Part shown: positions 33,452 through 42,533 of the stretch, one piece after another
Layout: each line of letters starts with the position of its first letter
Position numbering within the stretch: the first letter of the stretch is position 1
Assembly (NCBI GenBank): GCA_052387255.1
Contig: JBQTJI010000018.1
Coordinates: 5,533 to 69,532 of the forward strand
Length of the DNA stretch: 64,000 bases
Direction of reading: 5' to 3'
Source: JBBQXK01 sp052387255
Lineage (GTDB): Bacteria; Pseudomonadota; Alphaproteobacteria; Rhodobacterales; Rhodobacteraceae
Notes under the pieces: model-generated
Seen by the model: the letters and a program-made list of their open reading frames with translations, nothing else
The model's database searches: none
What the model was told of the DNA's origin: nothing
Made by a program: the position numbers and the translations under genes

Positions 33452-34399
33452 ATGACCACCATCCGGCGCAAGATCGGGACGGGACGGGCGGCTGCGGTCG
33501 AGGGCGCGGTCACGGCGGCTTCGGTCTGGCCGGTGGCGCTGGCGCGGGGGGCGCGGGGGCGGGTGGCGCTGGATCTGGCCGTCACCAGGCTGACCGACAC
33601 GCGCGCCAGTCTGGCCGAGGTGCTGGAGGTGCAGCCCGAGCGCGCGCTGATCGCGGTGCTGGAGGGGCCGGGCGAGGGGCTGGGTGTGCTGTCGCTGTCG
33701 CCCGAGGTTCTGGCGGGGATGATCGAGCGGCAGACGCTGGGCCGCGTCACCGACATGGCCCCCCTGCCGCGCCGCCCGACGCGCACCGATGCGGCCATGG
33801 TGGCGGGGCTGGTCGATGCGGCACTCGAGGCGCTGGATGCGGGTCTGGTCCAGGCCGCCGACCGGACCTGGGCCAGCGGGTTCCGCTATGCCTCGCACCT
33901 GGACGAGGCGCGGCCCCTGGGCCTGATGCTGGAGGATGCGGGGTACCGCATGCTGCGTGCCGAGGTGGCGCTGGAGGGCGGGGCGAAGACGGGGGTTGTC
34001 CTGCTGGTCCTGCCGGCCGAGGGCCAGGCGGCCCCGCCCGCGCCGCCGTCCGAGGCGGCGGATGCCATCGCCGCGATGCTGGTCTTCCAGGCGGCGATGG
34101 CCGAGCAGGTGCAGGGGTCCGAGGCGCGGCTGGATGCGGTGATCGCGCGGGTGACGCTGCCCCTGTCGCTGGCCATGGCGCTGGGGGTGGGCGAGGTGAT
34201 CCGGCTGGGGATCGCCGCCGTGGACCGGATCGATCTGGAAGGGATCGACGGGGTGCGGATGGCCGGGGGCCGGCTGGGGCAGAACCGGGGCATGCGCGCG
34301 CTGCGCCTGTCCGAGGACGCGATGCCTGCCGCGAAGGGCCCGGTCGGGGTGGTGCCCGGCTTGGCCACGGTGGAGGCCGCGCTGCGCCGGACGGGATAG
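33452..34399 (+). CDS. FliM/FliN-type flagellar motor switch-like protein
   Basis: 315 residues. The N-terminal two-thirds resembles the FliM middle domain (degenerate CheC-like) and the C-terminal 80 residues the SpoA (FliN) fold, with ALGVGEVIRLG and DGVRMAGGRLGQNRGMRALRL. GGAG precedes ATG 33452. No other flagellar gene is nearby; Rhodobacterales often carry an isolated FliM-like gene. Whether it is the switch FliM or a paralogue cannot be decided here. Confidence 0.72.
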   Translation: MTTIRRKIGTGRAAAVEGAVTAASVWPVALARGARGRVALDLAVTRLTDTRASLAEVLEVQPERALIAVLEGPGEGLGVLSLSPEVLAGMIERQTLGRVTDMAPLPRRPTRTDAAMVAGLVDAALEALDAGLVQAADRTWASGFRYASHLDEARPLGLMLEDAGYRMLRAEVALEGGAKTGVVLLVLPAEGQAAPPAPPSEAADAIAAMLVFQAAMAEQVQGSEARLDAVIARVTLPLSLAMALGVGEVIRLGIAAVDRIDLEGIDGVRMAGGRLGQNRGMRALRLSEDAMPAAKGPVGVVPGLATVEAALRRTG

Positions 34400-34831
34400 G
34401 GCCGAAGGCGGGGCGTGACCGGCAGGTGCGCGCAGTCCGCCGGCATCGCCGGGCGGCACAGGCTGCGTTGCGGTCGGGGCCAGCCAGCGCGTCGATCCTG
34501 CGCAAGGCCGGAGAGGTTCGGCGGCGGTGGGGCGATGTCCCGGGTCTGGATCCCGGCGCGGACCGTGGCGAAATCGCGGGGGGTTGGCGGTGCAGGGCAG
34601 GTGCCGCGCTGTTCGCGTCGGCAGACGCAGCCGGTGGCGGGCGGGGGGGTGCGGGGGGCAGAGCCCCTGCGGCCTTGGCGCGCCGCAGGCGCGCCCGGCC
34701 CAACAGTGAGGAGCAGGGCAGGGCGGCAGCCCTGCCCGCGACGGAACGGCGGGAGAACGGGTTCGCCCGCTTGGCACCGGGGCCGAGGGTCGTCGGGCTC
34801 TTTCGCGTCGCGCGTGACCGGGCCGTCGCTG
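34400..34831. other. Intergenic region with dispersed repeat
   Basis: 432 bases between two convergent genes. It contains the hairpin repeat copy at 34688-34755 and GC-rich palindromic sequence just upstream. No coding frame looks real. Confidence 0.5.
34688..34755 (+). repeat. Dispersed hairpin repeat, copy 2 (68 bp)
   Basis: Flanks are nearly identical to 13737-13806. The central hairpin here is GCAGGGC-GGCA-GCCCTGC, different in sequence from copy 1 yet still self-complementary. Same strand orientation as copy 1. Confidence 0.8.
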
Positions 34832-35260
34832 TCAGCGGGCGCGGCCCAGCGCCTCGATCTGGCCGCGCAGGCCTTCGAGCTGATAGCCGAAGCGGGCGGG
34901 AAGGCCGATCAGGTCGTCGGTGGCCAGGCGGCCTGCCTGGCTGAGCGCCCAGACCTGGGATGACCGGTTGCCGCTGGCGCAATAGGCCAGCACCGGACCC
35001 GTGGCGGCGGCGATGGCGGCCCCCTGGGCGGTGACGTTGTCCATCGTCATCGCCCCGCCGATCACCGGGTTGACGACGAAGGCCAGCCCCGCACTTTCGG
35101 CCGCCTGCCGCATCGCGTCGGTGTGCAGGGGGGGCGGAATCTCGCCGTCGGGGCGGTTGTCGATGACGGTGGTGTACCCGGCGGCGCGGATCGCCGCCAT
35201 GTCCTGCGGGTCGATCTGGGGGGAAACGGCGTAAGCGTCGGTCAGGCGTCGGATGTCCAT
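34832..35260 (-). CDS. TIGR01244-type phosphatase/sulfurtransferase (Blh N-domain-like)
   Basis: 142 residues. Cys-loop VLAYCASGNRS (Cys about 93) in the DUF442/dual-specificity-phosphatase fold. In Blh and related proteins this domain is linked with an ETHE1-type dioxygenase and handles persulfides. Last gene of the sulfur operon started by the metallo-hydrolase at 37010. Confidence 0.87.
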   Translation of the reverse strand: MDIRRLTDAYAVSPQIDPQDMAAIRAAGYTTVIDNRPDGEIPPPLHTDAMRQAAESAGLAFVVNPVIGGAMTMDNVTAQGAAIAAATGPVLAYCASGNRSSQVWALSQAGRLATDDLIGLPARFGYQLEGLRGQIEALGRAR

Positions 35261-35279
35261 CTTGTCCTCGCGAGGGGGC

Positions 35280-35702
35280 TTAGGCGGGGCTTGCCAGGCG
35301 GCGCACCGGGATCGCAGCCACCATACCTGCGACCATGGCCAGAAGGAAGACCAGCGTCGGCACGCCGCCGGTGGCCGCCGTGGCCAGGGCCGGGCCGGGG
35401 CAGAGGCCGACCAGGCCCCAGCCCGCGCCGAACAGGGCCGACCCCAGGATCAGGGACCGCGTCAGCACGGGCGAGGGGCGGGCGGGGAAGGGGCGACCCG
35501 ACAGGCTGGCCTGGCGGCGGGCGGCAACCCTCCAGGCCAGCGCCATGGGCAGGATCGCGCCGCCCATGACGAAGGCCAGCGTCGGGTCCCAGGCCCCGAG
35601 GATGTCGAGAAACCCCTGCACCCGCCGCGTGTCGGTCATGCCCGACAGGACCAGCCCGGCCCCGAACAGCCCCCCGGCGATCAGCGCGGTCCACAGGCGC
35701 AT
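35280..35702 (-). CDS. YeeE/YedE family sulfur transporter half (DUF6691)
   Basis: 140 residues, four predicted helices. GLVLSGMTD and GLCPGPALA (with Cys) are conserved positions in the C-half of YeeE-type thiosulfate or sulfide permeases. Start shares one base with the stop of its partner half (TGATG). Confidence 0.88.
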   Translation of the reverse strand: MRLWTALIAGGLFGAGLVLSGMTDTRRVQGFLDILGAWDPTLAFVMGGAILPMALAWRVAARRQASLSGRPFPARPSPVLTRSLILGSALFGAGWGLVGLCPGPALATAATGGVPTLVFLLAMVAGMVAAIPVRRLASPA

Positions 35703-36130
35703 CAGATCAGCCCCCAGGCGTGGCGGAACAGCGCCAGGGTGACGACCCCCGAGGCCATGAACACGGCGGTCGCCGCAAGCCCTCGCGGGGCCAGGCGCGA
35801 CAACCCGCAGACGCCGTGCCCCGAGGTGCAGCCGTTGGCCAGCCGGGTGCCGAGCCCGACCAGAACACCGGCGACGGCGACCAGCCCGAGGTTGGGCGTC
35901 ACATGGGACAGGACGGGCGCGACAAGGAGGTGGATCAGCACCGGCACGGCGACCAGGGCCGCAAGGAAGGCCAGCCGCTCGGGCCGGCCCTGCGTGTCGG
36001 TGCCGTCGAGCGTGTCGCCGACGATGCCCGAGGCCCCCATGACGCGGCCGTTCGCCAGCAGATACAGCGCCGCCGCGGTGCCGATCATCAGCCCGCCCAC
36101 AAGGCCGGTGATCCAGGCCGGTTCCAGCAT
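35702..36130 (-). CDS. YeeE/YedE family sulfur transporter half
   Basis: 142 residues, four helices. The motif NGCTSGHGVCG (two Cys, about residues 99-109) is the diagnostic conduction site of YeeE/YedE. It pairs with the next gene to form a split two-subunit permease moving thiosulfate or other reduced sulfur. Confidence 0.92.
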   Translation of the reverse strand: MLEPAWITGLVGGLMIGTAAALYLLANGRVMGASGIVGDTLDGTDTQGRPERLAFLAALVAVPVLIHLLVAPVLSHVTPNLGLVAVAGVLVGLGTRLANGCTSGHGVCGLSRLAPRGLAATAVFMASGVVTLALFRHAWGLI

Positions 36131-36146
36131 TGCCGTTTCCCCTTCG

Positions 36147-37010
36147 TTACAGGCCGTTGAGCGGCACCTTGAGATAGCTGATCCCGTTGTCTTCGGGGGC
36201 GGGCGGGTGGCCTGCGCGCATGTTGACCTGCAGGGACGGCAGGATCAGGCGGGGCATGCCCAGCGTGGCGTCGCGGGCCTGCCGCAGGGCCACGAAATCG
36301 GCCTGGGGGCGGGCGGCACCGACGTGGATGTTCGCCGCCTTCTGTGCGCCCACGGTGGTTTCCCAGGCAAACTGGTCGCGGCCCGGGGCCTTGTAGTCGT
36401 GGCAGACGAAGATGCGGGTGGCGTCGGGCAGGGCCAGGATGCGTTGCACCGACTGCCACATCGTTTCGGCCGAGCCGCCGGGAAAGTCGCAGCGCGCGGT
36501 GCCGCTGTCGGGCATGAACAGGGTGTCGCCGACAAAGGCCGCATCGCCCGCGACATAGGTCAGGCAGGCCGGCGTGTGGCCGGGGGTGTGCATCACGCGG
36601 ACCGGGACGCTGCCGATGGCGAAGCTGTCGCCCTCGGTGAAGAGGCGGTCGAACTGCGATCCGTCGCGCTGGAATTCCGTGCCCTCGTTGAAGATCTTGC
36701 CGAAGGTGTGCTGCACCACGGTGATCCGTTCGCCGATGCCGATCTTGCCGCCGACCTGGTCCTGCAGCCAGGGGGCCGCCGACAGGTGGTCGGCATGGAC
36801 ATGGGTTTCGAGGATCCAGTCCACCCGCAGCCCCCGGTCGCGAACAAAGGCCACGACCTGCGTGGCCGCCCGCGTGTCGGTCCGGCCCGAGGCGGCGTCG
36901 TAGTCGAGCACCGAGTCGACGATGGCCGCCGCCGGGCCGCCGGGTTCGGCCACGACATAGGTCAGAGTGTTGGTTGCCTGGTCGAAAAAGGCCGTGACCT
37001 CGGGGTTCAT
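36147..37010 (-). CDS. ETHE1/Blh-type metallo-beta-lactamase fold persulfide dioxygenase
   Basis: 287 residues. Metal-binding motif THVHADHLSA (about 69-78), further ligands in MHTPGHTPAC and VGDTLF and in VCHDYKA. This is the glyoxalase-II-like family oxidising glutathione persulfide to sulfite. ATG 37010 opens an operon with the YeeE halves and the Cys-phosphatase; together they detoxify and move reduced sulfur. A BigR-type repressor gene is not adjacent. Confidence 0.92.
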   Translation of the reverse strand: MNPEVTAFFDQATNTLTYVVAEPGGPAAAIVDSVLDYDAASGRTDTRAATQVVAFVRDRGLRVDWILETHVHADHLSAAPWLQDQVGGKIGIGERITVVQHTFGKIFNEGTEFQRDGSQFDRLFTEGDSFAIGSVPVRVMHTPGHTPACLTYVAGDAAFVGDTLFMPDSGTARCDFPGGSAETMWQSVQRILALPDATRIFVCHDYKAPGRDQFAWETTVGAQKAANIHVGAARPQADFVALRQARDATLGMPRLILPSLQVNMRAGHPPAPEDNGISYLKVPLNGL

Positions 37011-37128
37011 CGCGCCCTCCTGCCGACGCAGTCTAGGCCCGGCGGGCAGGCGGTGCAAGGCGGCGGGGATTGCCAAGGGCCGTGCATCGCCGCTTAATGG
37101 CGCGGTGGGTGTTTGGGGGACGGCGGGC

Positions 37129-38946
37129 ATGGCGGATGCAGGCGGGGCAGGGGCGGTGGTGCGGCCCGAACGTCTGGGGGCCGTGCTGGTGCTGGTGATC
37201 GATGCGCCGCCGGTCAACGCCCTGGGTCACGCGCTGCGCGCGGCACTGTGGGACGGGCTGGCGATGGCCGAGGCCGACCCGGGCGTCAGCGCGGTGGTGC
37301 TGGCGGCCGAGGGGCGGACCTTTCCCGTGGGGGCCGACATCACCGAGTTCGGGCAGCCGCCGCGCGCCCCCCTGCTGCCCGACCTGTGCGACCGGATCGA
37401 GGGCTGCGCCAAGCCCGTTGTCGCGGCGCTGCACGGCACCGCCCTAGGCGGGGGGCTGGAACTGGCACTGGCGGCGCGGGGGCGGGTGATGGCGCGGGGC
37501 GCGACGGTCGGCCTGCCCGAGGTGAAGCTGGGCCTGTTGCCGGGGGCCGGGGGCACGCAGCGCCTGCCGCGCCTGGTGGGGGCGAAGGCGGCGCTGGACA
37601 TGATGCTGGACGGCGGGGCCGTCGGGGCCGAGGCGGCGCAGGCGATGGGTCTGGTGGACATCCTGGCCGAGGCGGAGGTGCTGGTCGAGACGGCGGTGGC
37701 GCTGGCCGAGGTGCTGGCCGAGCGGCCCGTGCTGCCCACGCGCGACCGGACCGAGGGCCTGCGCGACCCTGTGGCCTATGCGGCGGCGGTGGCGGCGGCG
37801 CGCGAGGTGGCGGGCGAGGCCCCGACCGAGGCTCCTGCGCGCATCGTCGATTGTGTCGAGGCGGCGCTGCTGCTGCCGTTCGTGCAGGGGCTGGCGTTCG
37901 AGCGGGCGGCCTTCGGCGATCTCGTGGGGTCCGACGCGGCGATGGCGCTGCGGCATGTGTTCCTGGCGGAACGGCGCGCGGTCAGGGGGTTCGCAGCGGT
38001 GGCGCTGTGTTCCGTGACGGTCGTGGGTGCGGGTTCCCGGGGGGCTGACCTGGCGTGGGACCTGCTGAAGGCCGGGCTGGCGGTGACGCTGGCCGATGCC
38101 GACCAGGACCGGCTGGTGCCGGGGTTGCAGCGCATCGCGGCAGCCGCCGAGGCGGCGGTCGAGAGCGGCCGGATGTCGGCGGCCGCGCGCGACGATGCCT
38201 GGGGCCGGCTGTCGCCGGCGCTGGCCGACGATCCGGGCGTGGCTGCGGCGGATGCCGTCGTCCTGGCCGGGGATTTCGCGCATGGCACGGTGCAGGCCGT
38301 TCCCGCGCTGCGCGGCGGTGCCGCCCCGGTGATCCTGCTGGGCGGCGGCGAGGGGTTGCGGCTGCACCTGGTGCCGGGCACCAGGCTGGCCGAGGTTCTG
38401 GCCCCCGAGGCATCGTCTGCCGCTGCGGTGGCGGCGGCGGTCGGGCTGGCGCGGCGGCTGGGGCGGGTGGCGGTGGTGACGCGGTCGGCGGCGGGACTGG
38501 CGGGGCCGATGGCGGCGGTGCTGGCGGCGGCGGCGGCGCATCTGGCCCTGCGCCACGGACAGGCGGCGGTCGAGGGGGCGCTGGCGGCATGGTCGCTGGC
38601 AGTGCCGGTCCTGGCGGGGGACGGTCGCGTTCCCGCCCGGCGCGCCGACATCCAGCGCGCCCTGATCGCGGCGCTGGCCAACCTGGGGCTGCGCATGCTG
38701 GGGCAAGAGGCGGTGCGCCGCCCGTCCGACGTGGACGTGGCGGCGGTGCAGGGCCTGGGCTGGCCGCCGCATGTGCCGGGGCCGATGCTGTGGGCCGAAC
38801 GGCGCGGCATGCTGGTGGTGCGGGCCGATCTGGCGGGGTTTGCCGCGCTGGATGCGGGCCTGTGGCAGGCGGCACCCCTGATCGACCACCTGATCGCCGA
38901 GGGGCTGCCGCTGTCGGCGCTGGACGGTGCGGGCGATGCCGCCTAG
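37129..38946 (+). CDS. Divergent FadB-like enoyl-CoA hydratase/3-hydroxyacyl-CoA dehydrogenase
   Basis: 605 residues, about 100 short of usual FadB/FadJ. The crotonase half is well conserved: HGTALGGGLELALAARG and PEVKLGLLPGAGGTQRL. The second acidic catalytic position appears as Asp (KAALDMMLDG). The dehydrogenase half keeps the nucleotide loop VVGAGSRGADLAW, but the usual HFFNP segment with the catalytic His is not recognisable. The dehydrogenase may therefore be inactive or altered. Ala-rich with many gcg codons. Overlaps the convergent small gene by four bases. Confidence 0.85.
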   Translation: MADAGGAGAVVRPERLGAVLVLVIDAPPVNALGHALRAALWDGLAMAEADPGVSAVVLAAEGRTFPVGADITEFGQPPRAPLLPDLCDRIEGCAKPVVAALHGTALGGGLELALAARGRVMARGATVGLPEVKLGLLPGAGGTQRLPRLVGAKAALDMMLDGGAVGAEAAQAMGLVDILAEAEVLVETAVALAEVLAERPVLPTRDRTEGLRDPVAYAAAVAAAREVAGEAPTEAPARIVDCVEAALLLPFVQGLAFERAAFGDLVGSDAAMALRHVFLAERRAVRGFAAVALCSVTVVGAGSRGADLAWDLLKAGLAVTLADADQDRLVPGLQRIAAAAEAAVESGRMSAAARDDAWGRLSPALADDPGVAAADAVVLAGDFAHGTVQAVPALRGGAAPVILLGGGEGLRLHLVPGTRLAEVLAPEASSAAAVAAAVGLARRLGRVAVVTRSAAGLAGPMAAVLAAAAAHLALRHGQAAVEGALAAWSLAVPVLAGDGRVPARRADIQRALIAALANLGLRMLGQEAVRRPSDVDVAAVQGLGWPPHVPGPMLWAERRGMLVVRADLAGFAALDAGLWQAAPLIDHLIAEGLPLSALDGAGDAA

Positions 38947-39158
38947 GCGAGGATGATCCCGGCGACCACGCACATGAGGCCAAGCGCCGAGACGCCGAGT
39001 GCGGCCATGTTCAGCACCACCACGCGCTGCAGCGCGCTGCGCATCGTGTCATCGTCAAGCCCCGAGCGGCGGGCGCGCAGCGCCAGCAGGATGCACCAGA
39101 CCAGCCCCGCCACCCCCGCCAGCGCCAGGGCGGCCCCGATCCATACCAGTGCTGTCAT
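38943..39158 (-). CDS. Small two-helix membrane protein
   Basis: 71 residues. Helices at about 4-27 and 46-70 flank a charged loop RARRSGLDDDTMRSALQR. Family not recognised by me; similar short proteins are common in Rhodobacterales. Its last codons overlap the end of the FadB-like gene on the other strand. Confidence 0.72.
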   Translation of the reverse strand: MTALVWIGAALALAGVAGLVWCILLALRARRSGLDDDTMRSALQRVVVLNMAALGVSALGLMCVVAGIILA

Positions 39159-39327
39159 GGCTCGCGCCCCCTTGCTGTCGGCTGAACTGCCCTAGCCCGC
39201 GCGCCGGGGGAATTGCAAGCGCAACCGCCGGATGAGCCGGTCGCCGGGGGATCTGGCGGTCGCACCTTGCGGCCCGCCGCATGGCCACGCTAGAAGCCGG
39301 GCCAAGCCCGCGACAAGGAGTTCCCCG

Positions 39328-39582
39328 ATGGCCGATCCGACCGATGCCTATGCCGTCACGGCCGACGAACTGCGCCAGTTCATCGAACGCGCCGAGCAGC
39401 TTGCCGCCGAAAAGCGCGACATCGCCGAGCAGGAGAAAGAGGTCTTCGCCGAGGCCAAGGGGCGCGGCTATGACACCAAGGTGCTGCGCAAGGTGATTGC
39501 GCTGCGCAAGCGCAAGCCCGACGAGATTGCCGAGGAAGAGGCGGTGCTGGACCTGTACAAGCAGGCCCTGGGGATGGTGTGA
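39328..39582 (+). CDS. gapR: Nucleoid-associated protein GapR (DUF2312)
   Basis: 84 residues. TADELRQFIERAEQLAAEKRDI at residues 8-29 and the basic RKVIALRKRKPDE segment are the GapR signature. GapR is an alphaproteobacterial protein that binds overtwisted DNA ahead of replication and transcription. AAGGAG at 39315-39320 supports ATG 39328. Monocistronic. Confidence 0.95.
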   Translation: MADPTDAYAVTADELRQFIERAEQLAAEKRDIAEQEKEVFAEAKGRGYDTKVLRKVIALRKRKPDEIAEEEAVLDLYKQALGMV

Positions 39583-39624
39583 CGGCTGCGCAAGGTTTTG
39601 TTTTTGTGCTGCAACCTCTCCTGC

Positions 39625-39700
39625 AATCGCCCCGGCGCAGGCCGGGGCCCCGATCATTTGCGTGCTGCCCATCGAGGCCCCGGCCTGCGCCGGGGCGATT
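39625..39700. repeat. Long inverted repeat (alphaproteobacterial palindromic element), copy 1
   Basis: Arms 39625-39654 and 39671-39700 are 30 bp long, match at 29 of 30 positions and share the core CGCCCCGGCGCAGGCCGGGG. Sixteen-base loop. Same family as 60118-60191. Here it lies between convergent gapR and the gene at 39743, where it could act as a terminator. Confidence 0.9.
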
Positions 39701-39742
39701 GTTCGTTCAAGGGCTGCCTGTTCACGCCTGATTGGAGCGTCT

Positions 39743-40612
39743 TCAGGGCGTCAGCACCGTGACCCCCGGTATCTGCATGATGCGGGCGATGTCGCGGTCG
39801 TAGTCGGCGGTCAGGCGGGCGATCAGCCCGTCGTTCCAGCCGGGCATGGCGATGTCCTGCTCGATGGCCTCGGGCAGGGCGAACTTGTCGAGGAAGACCG
39901 AGGTCACCCGGTGGCGCTGCGCAGGGTCGAGGCCCGGGTTCGCGGCCAGATAGGCGGTCATCCGGGCCATCCCCTCGGGGCGCATGATGGCCGACAACAG
40001 GTCGGTCGTGTCGGCAAGCTGGGTGCCCTCGGCATGGCCCGACACGCGGGCCAGGACCTCGGGCCACAGCAGCGGCGTATCCTCGTCGCACCAGACGGTC
40101 AGGGGCACCTGGGGCACCGCCTTGCGGATCGCCAGCACCAGGTCCGACCAGCGCAGGGCGGTGGGGTCGGCCTGTTCCGCCGCCTCGGGCCCGCGCAGTT
40201 GCAGCTTGGTGTGCATGGCGGGCAGGAACGTGGCCGGATTGCGCAGCGCCAGAAAGAATTCGTGCGGGGTGTCGGGAAAGATCTGCGCAAAGGCCGCCAG
40301 CCGCTGCGGTGCCGCCGGATAGAGCGTGGCCCCGATCGCCCCCTGGGCATAGCCCATGAAGTTGTCCCAGCTGAAGACCAGACGCTCCGCGCTGTCGGCG
40401 TCCATGATCTGGTCCAGAAGCAGGGCCTGCGTCTCGCGGTTGGCGGGCTGGCCGCGCAGTTGCGCCGCCGTGTCGCGCAACAGCGTGCGATAGCGCGCGG
40501 GCCCCGGCACGACGATCCCCTCGGCGGCCAGGACCGCGCGGTTCTTGAGGAAGCAGCGCAAGAGGCGTTCGTCATCGGTACAATGGGCGCCAAGGTGATA
40601 GACGATGCGCAT
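39743..40612 (-). CDS. Unknown protein, possible sulfotransferase-like fold
   Basis: 289 residues from ATG 40612. It opens with MRIVYHLGAHCTDDERLLR, which is reminiscent of the phosphosulfate-binding start of sulfotransferase-like proteins (HLG..K/C....L), but the usual KTGT is missing. No membrane segment. I recognise it only as a Rhodobacterales hypothetical protein; enzymatic role is uncertain. Confidence 0.75.
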   Translation of the reverse strand: MRIVYHLGAHCTDDERLLRCFLKNRAVLAAEGIVVPGPARYRTLLRDTAAQLRGQPANRETQALLLDQIMDADSAERLVFSWDNFMGYAQGAIGATLYPAAPQRLAAFAQIFPDTPHEFFLALRNPATFLPAMHTKLQLRGPEAAEQADPTALRWSDLVLAIRKAVPQVPLTVWCDEDTPLLWPEVLARVSGHAEGTQLADTTDLLSAIMRPEGMARMTAYLAANPGLDPAQRHRVTSVFLDKFALPEAIEQDIAMPGWNDGLIARLTADYDRDIARIMQIPGVTVLTP

Positions 40613-40697
40613 CAGGGCCTTCCGGTGGGGACGTCGGGGGCGATCATACGGGGTTTTCTGGACAGCGAAACCGCTTTCCTGTAGCCGTCGCGGCAAC

Positions 40698-42368
40698 ATG
40701 GCCGACAGAATGCGTCAACTTTCCCCTACCCTGCGGCGGCCCGCCCGGTGGCCTGACGGCTGGTCGGCGGGGGCGCTGGCCATCGCCGCCGTGGTGCTGG
40801 CCCCGGTGGTGGCGGTGGTCGTCCTTGCGCTGACGCCCGCCGAGAACATCTGGCCCCACCTGATGGCCACCGTGCTGCCGCGCTATCTGGGAACGACGCT
40901 GGCGCTGATGACCGCCGTTGCGGCGATGACGGCGGTGGCGGGCACGGTCACGGCCTGGCTGGTGGCGATGTACCGCTTTCCTGGGCGAGGGTGGCTGGAC
41001 TGGGCGCTGCTGTTTCCGCTGGCGATCCCGGCCTATGTCGGGGCCTATGCGCTGGTCGATGTCACCGACTATGCCGGGCCGGTCCAGACCTGGCTGCGGG
41101 CCGCGATGGGGTGGACTTCGGCGCGCGACTACTGGTTCCCCGAGACGCGCAGCCTGCCCTTCGCCGCGCTGGTGCTGGCGGCGGCGCTGTACCCTTACGT
41201 CTATCTGCTGGCGCGCACGGCGTTCCGCGAACAGTCAGGCTGCACCTATGAGGTGGCGCGCGCCCTGGGGGCCGGTCCCTGGCGGCTGTTCTGGCGCGTG
41301 GGCCTGCCGCTGGCACGCCCGGCGGTCGCGGCGGGCATGGCGCTGGTGATGATGGAGACGGTGGCCGACTATGGCACGGTGCAGCATTTCGGGGTGCAGA
41401 CGCTGACCACGGGTATCTTCTCGGTCTGGCTGGAGGGGAACAACGCCGGGGGCGCGGCACAGATCGCGCTGGTGGTCCTGGCGCTGGTGCTGGTGCTGGT
41501 GGTGGTCGAGCGGGCCGGGCGGCGCGGCGCGCGGTTCCACCGGCTGGGGCGCGGGAGCCGTCCGATTGCCCGCCCCATTCTGTCGGGCTGGGCGGGCAGG
41601 GCTGCGACGGTGGCCTGCCTGGTGCCCTTTGCCTTGGGTTTCGTTCTGCCGGTGGGGGTGATGCTGGGGCATGCTGTCCGCAGGCCCGAGGTCTGGCTGA
41701 AGCCGGGCCTCGGGGCGGCCTTTGCCAACACGCTGACCGTGGCCGGAGTGGCGGCAGGGGTGACGGTGGCGGGGGCGCTGGTCCTGGTCTATGGCGTGCG
41801 GCTGTCGGGCCGGGTTCTGCCGCGCCGCCTGCTGCCGCTGACCAGCCTCGGCTATGCCGCACCGGGGGCGGTGCTGGCGGTCGGGTTCCTGATCCCGCTG
41901 GCCGCGCTCGACCACCGCGTGGCCGATGGGGTGCTGGCGCTGACCGGCAGTGATCCGGGGCTGTTGCTGACCGGCACGGCGGCGGCGCTGGTGCTGGCCT
42001 ATGCGGTGCGGTTCTTTGCCGTGGCGCAGGGTGCTGTCGACAGCGCGTTCGGCCGGGTGTCGCCGTCGCTGCCGATGGCCGCGCGGTCGCTGGGGCGCGG
42101 CGCGGGGGGGGTGCTGTCCGCGGTCTACCTGCCCTTGATGCGGGGGTCGGTGGCGGCGGCGCTCTTGGTGGTGTTTGTCGACTGCGTCAAGGAACTGCCC
42201 GCAACGCTCCTCTTGCGTCCGTTCAACTACAACACGCTGGCCACGCGGGTGTTCGAACTGGCCAGCCTGGAACGGCTGTCCGAGGCCGCCCCGGCGGCGC
42301 TTCTGGTGATGGCGGTCGGGCTGGCGGCGGTGCTGGTCCTGGCCCGCGCCACGCGCGACCCCGCGTGA
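40698..42368 (+). CDS. Iron(III)-type ABC transporter permease (FbpB/SfuB family)
   Basis: 556 residues, twelve predicted helices in two permease repeats. Each repeat has an EAA-like loop: YEVARALGAGPWRLFWRVGLPLA near residues 184-206 and MAARSLGRGAGGVLSAVYLPLM near 460-481. This duplicated architecture is typical of FbpB. Neither the binding protein nor the ATPase is adjacent, so this is a separated permease; they must lie elsewhere. ATG 40710 is an alternative start. Confidence 0.92.
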   Translation: MADRMRQLSPTLRRPARWPDGWSAGALAIAAVVLAPVVAVVVLALTPAENIWPHLMATVLPRYLGTTLALMTAVAAMTAVAGTVTAWLVAMYRFPGRGWLDWALLFPLAIPAYVGAYALVDVTDYAGPVQTWLRAAMGWTSARDYWFPETRSLPFAALVLAAALYPYVYLLARTAFREQSGCTYEVARALGAGPWRLFWRVGLPLARPAVAAGMALVMMETVADYGTVQHFGVQTLTTGIFSVWLEGNNAGGAAQIALVVLALVLVLVVVERAGRRGARFHRLGRGSRPIARPILSGWAGRAATVACLVPFALGFVLPVGVMLGHAVRRPEVWLKPGLGAAFANTLTVAGVAAGVTVAGALVLVYGVRLSGRVLPRRLLPLTSLGYAAPGAVLAVGFLIPLAALDHRVADGVLALTGSDPGLLLTGTAAALVLAYAVRFFAVAQGAVDSAFGRVSPSLPMAARSLGRGAGGVLSAVYLPLMRGSVAAALLVVFVDCVKELPATLLLRPFNYNTLATRVFELASLERLSEAAPAALLVMAVGLAAVLVLARATRDPA

Positions 42369-42413
42369 GCGCGCTTGCACGCAGGCCGTGGGGCGGGTAT
42401 CTGCAGGGGCACT

Positions 42414-42489
42414 GCCTCTATAGCTCAGCTGGTAGAGCACCTGATTTGTAATCAGGGGGTCGCGGGTTCAAGTCCTGCTGGGGGCACCA
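42414..42489 (+). tRNA. tRNA-Thr (TGT)
   Basis: Acceptor GCCTCTA (42414-42420) pairs with TGGGGGC (42479-42485) using two wobbles. D-arm GCTC...GAGC. Anticodon loop TTTGTAA (anticodon TGT) on stem CTGA/TCAG. T-arm GCGGG-TTCAAGT-CCTGC. CCA encoded at 42487-42489. Confidence 0.95.
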
Positions 42490-42533
42490 TTCCCTGCACG
42501 TCGCGATGCCTGCATGCAGGTGGACGGGGCGGC

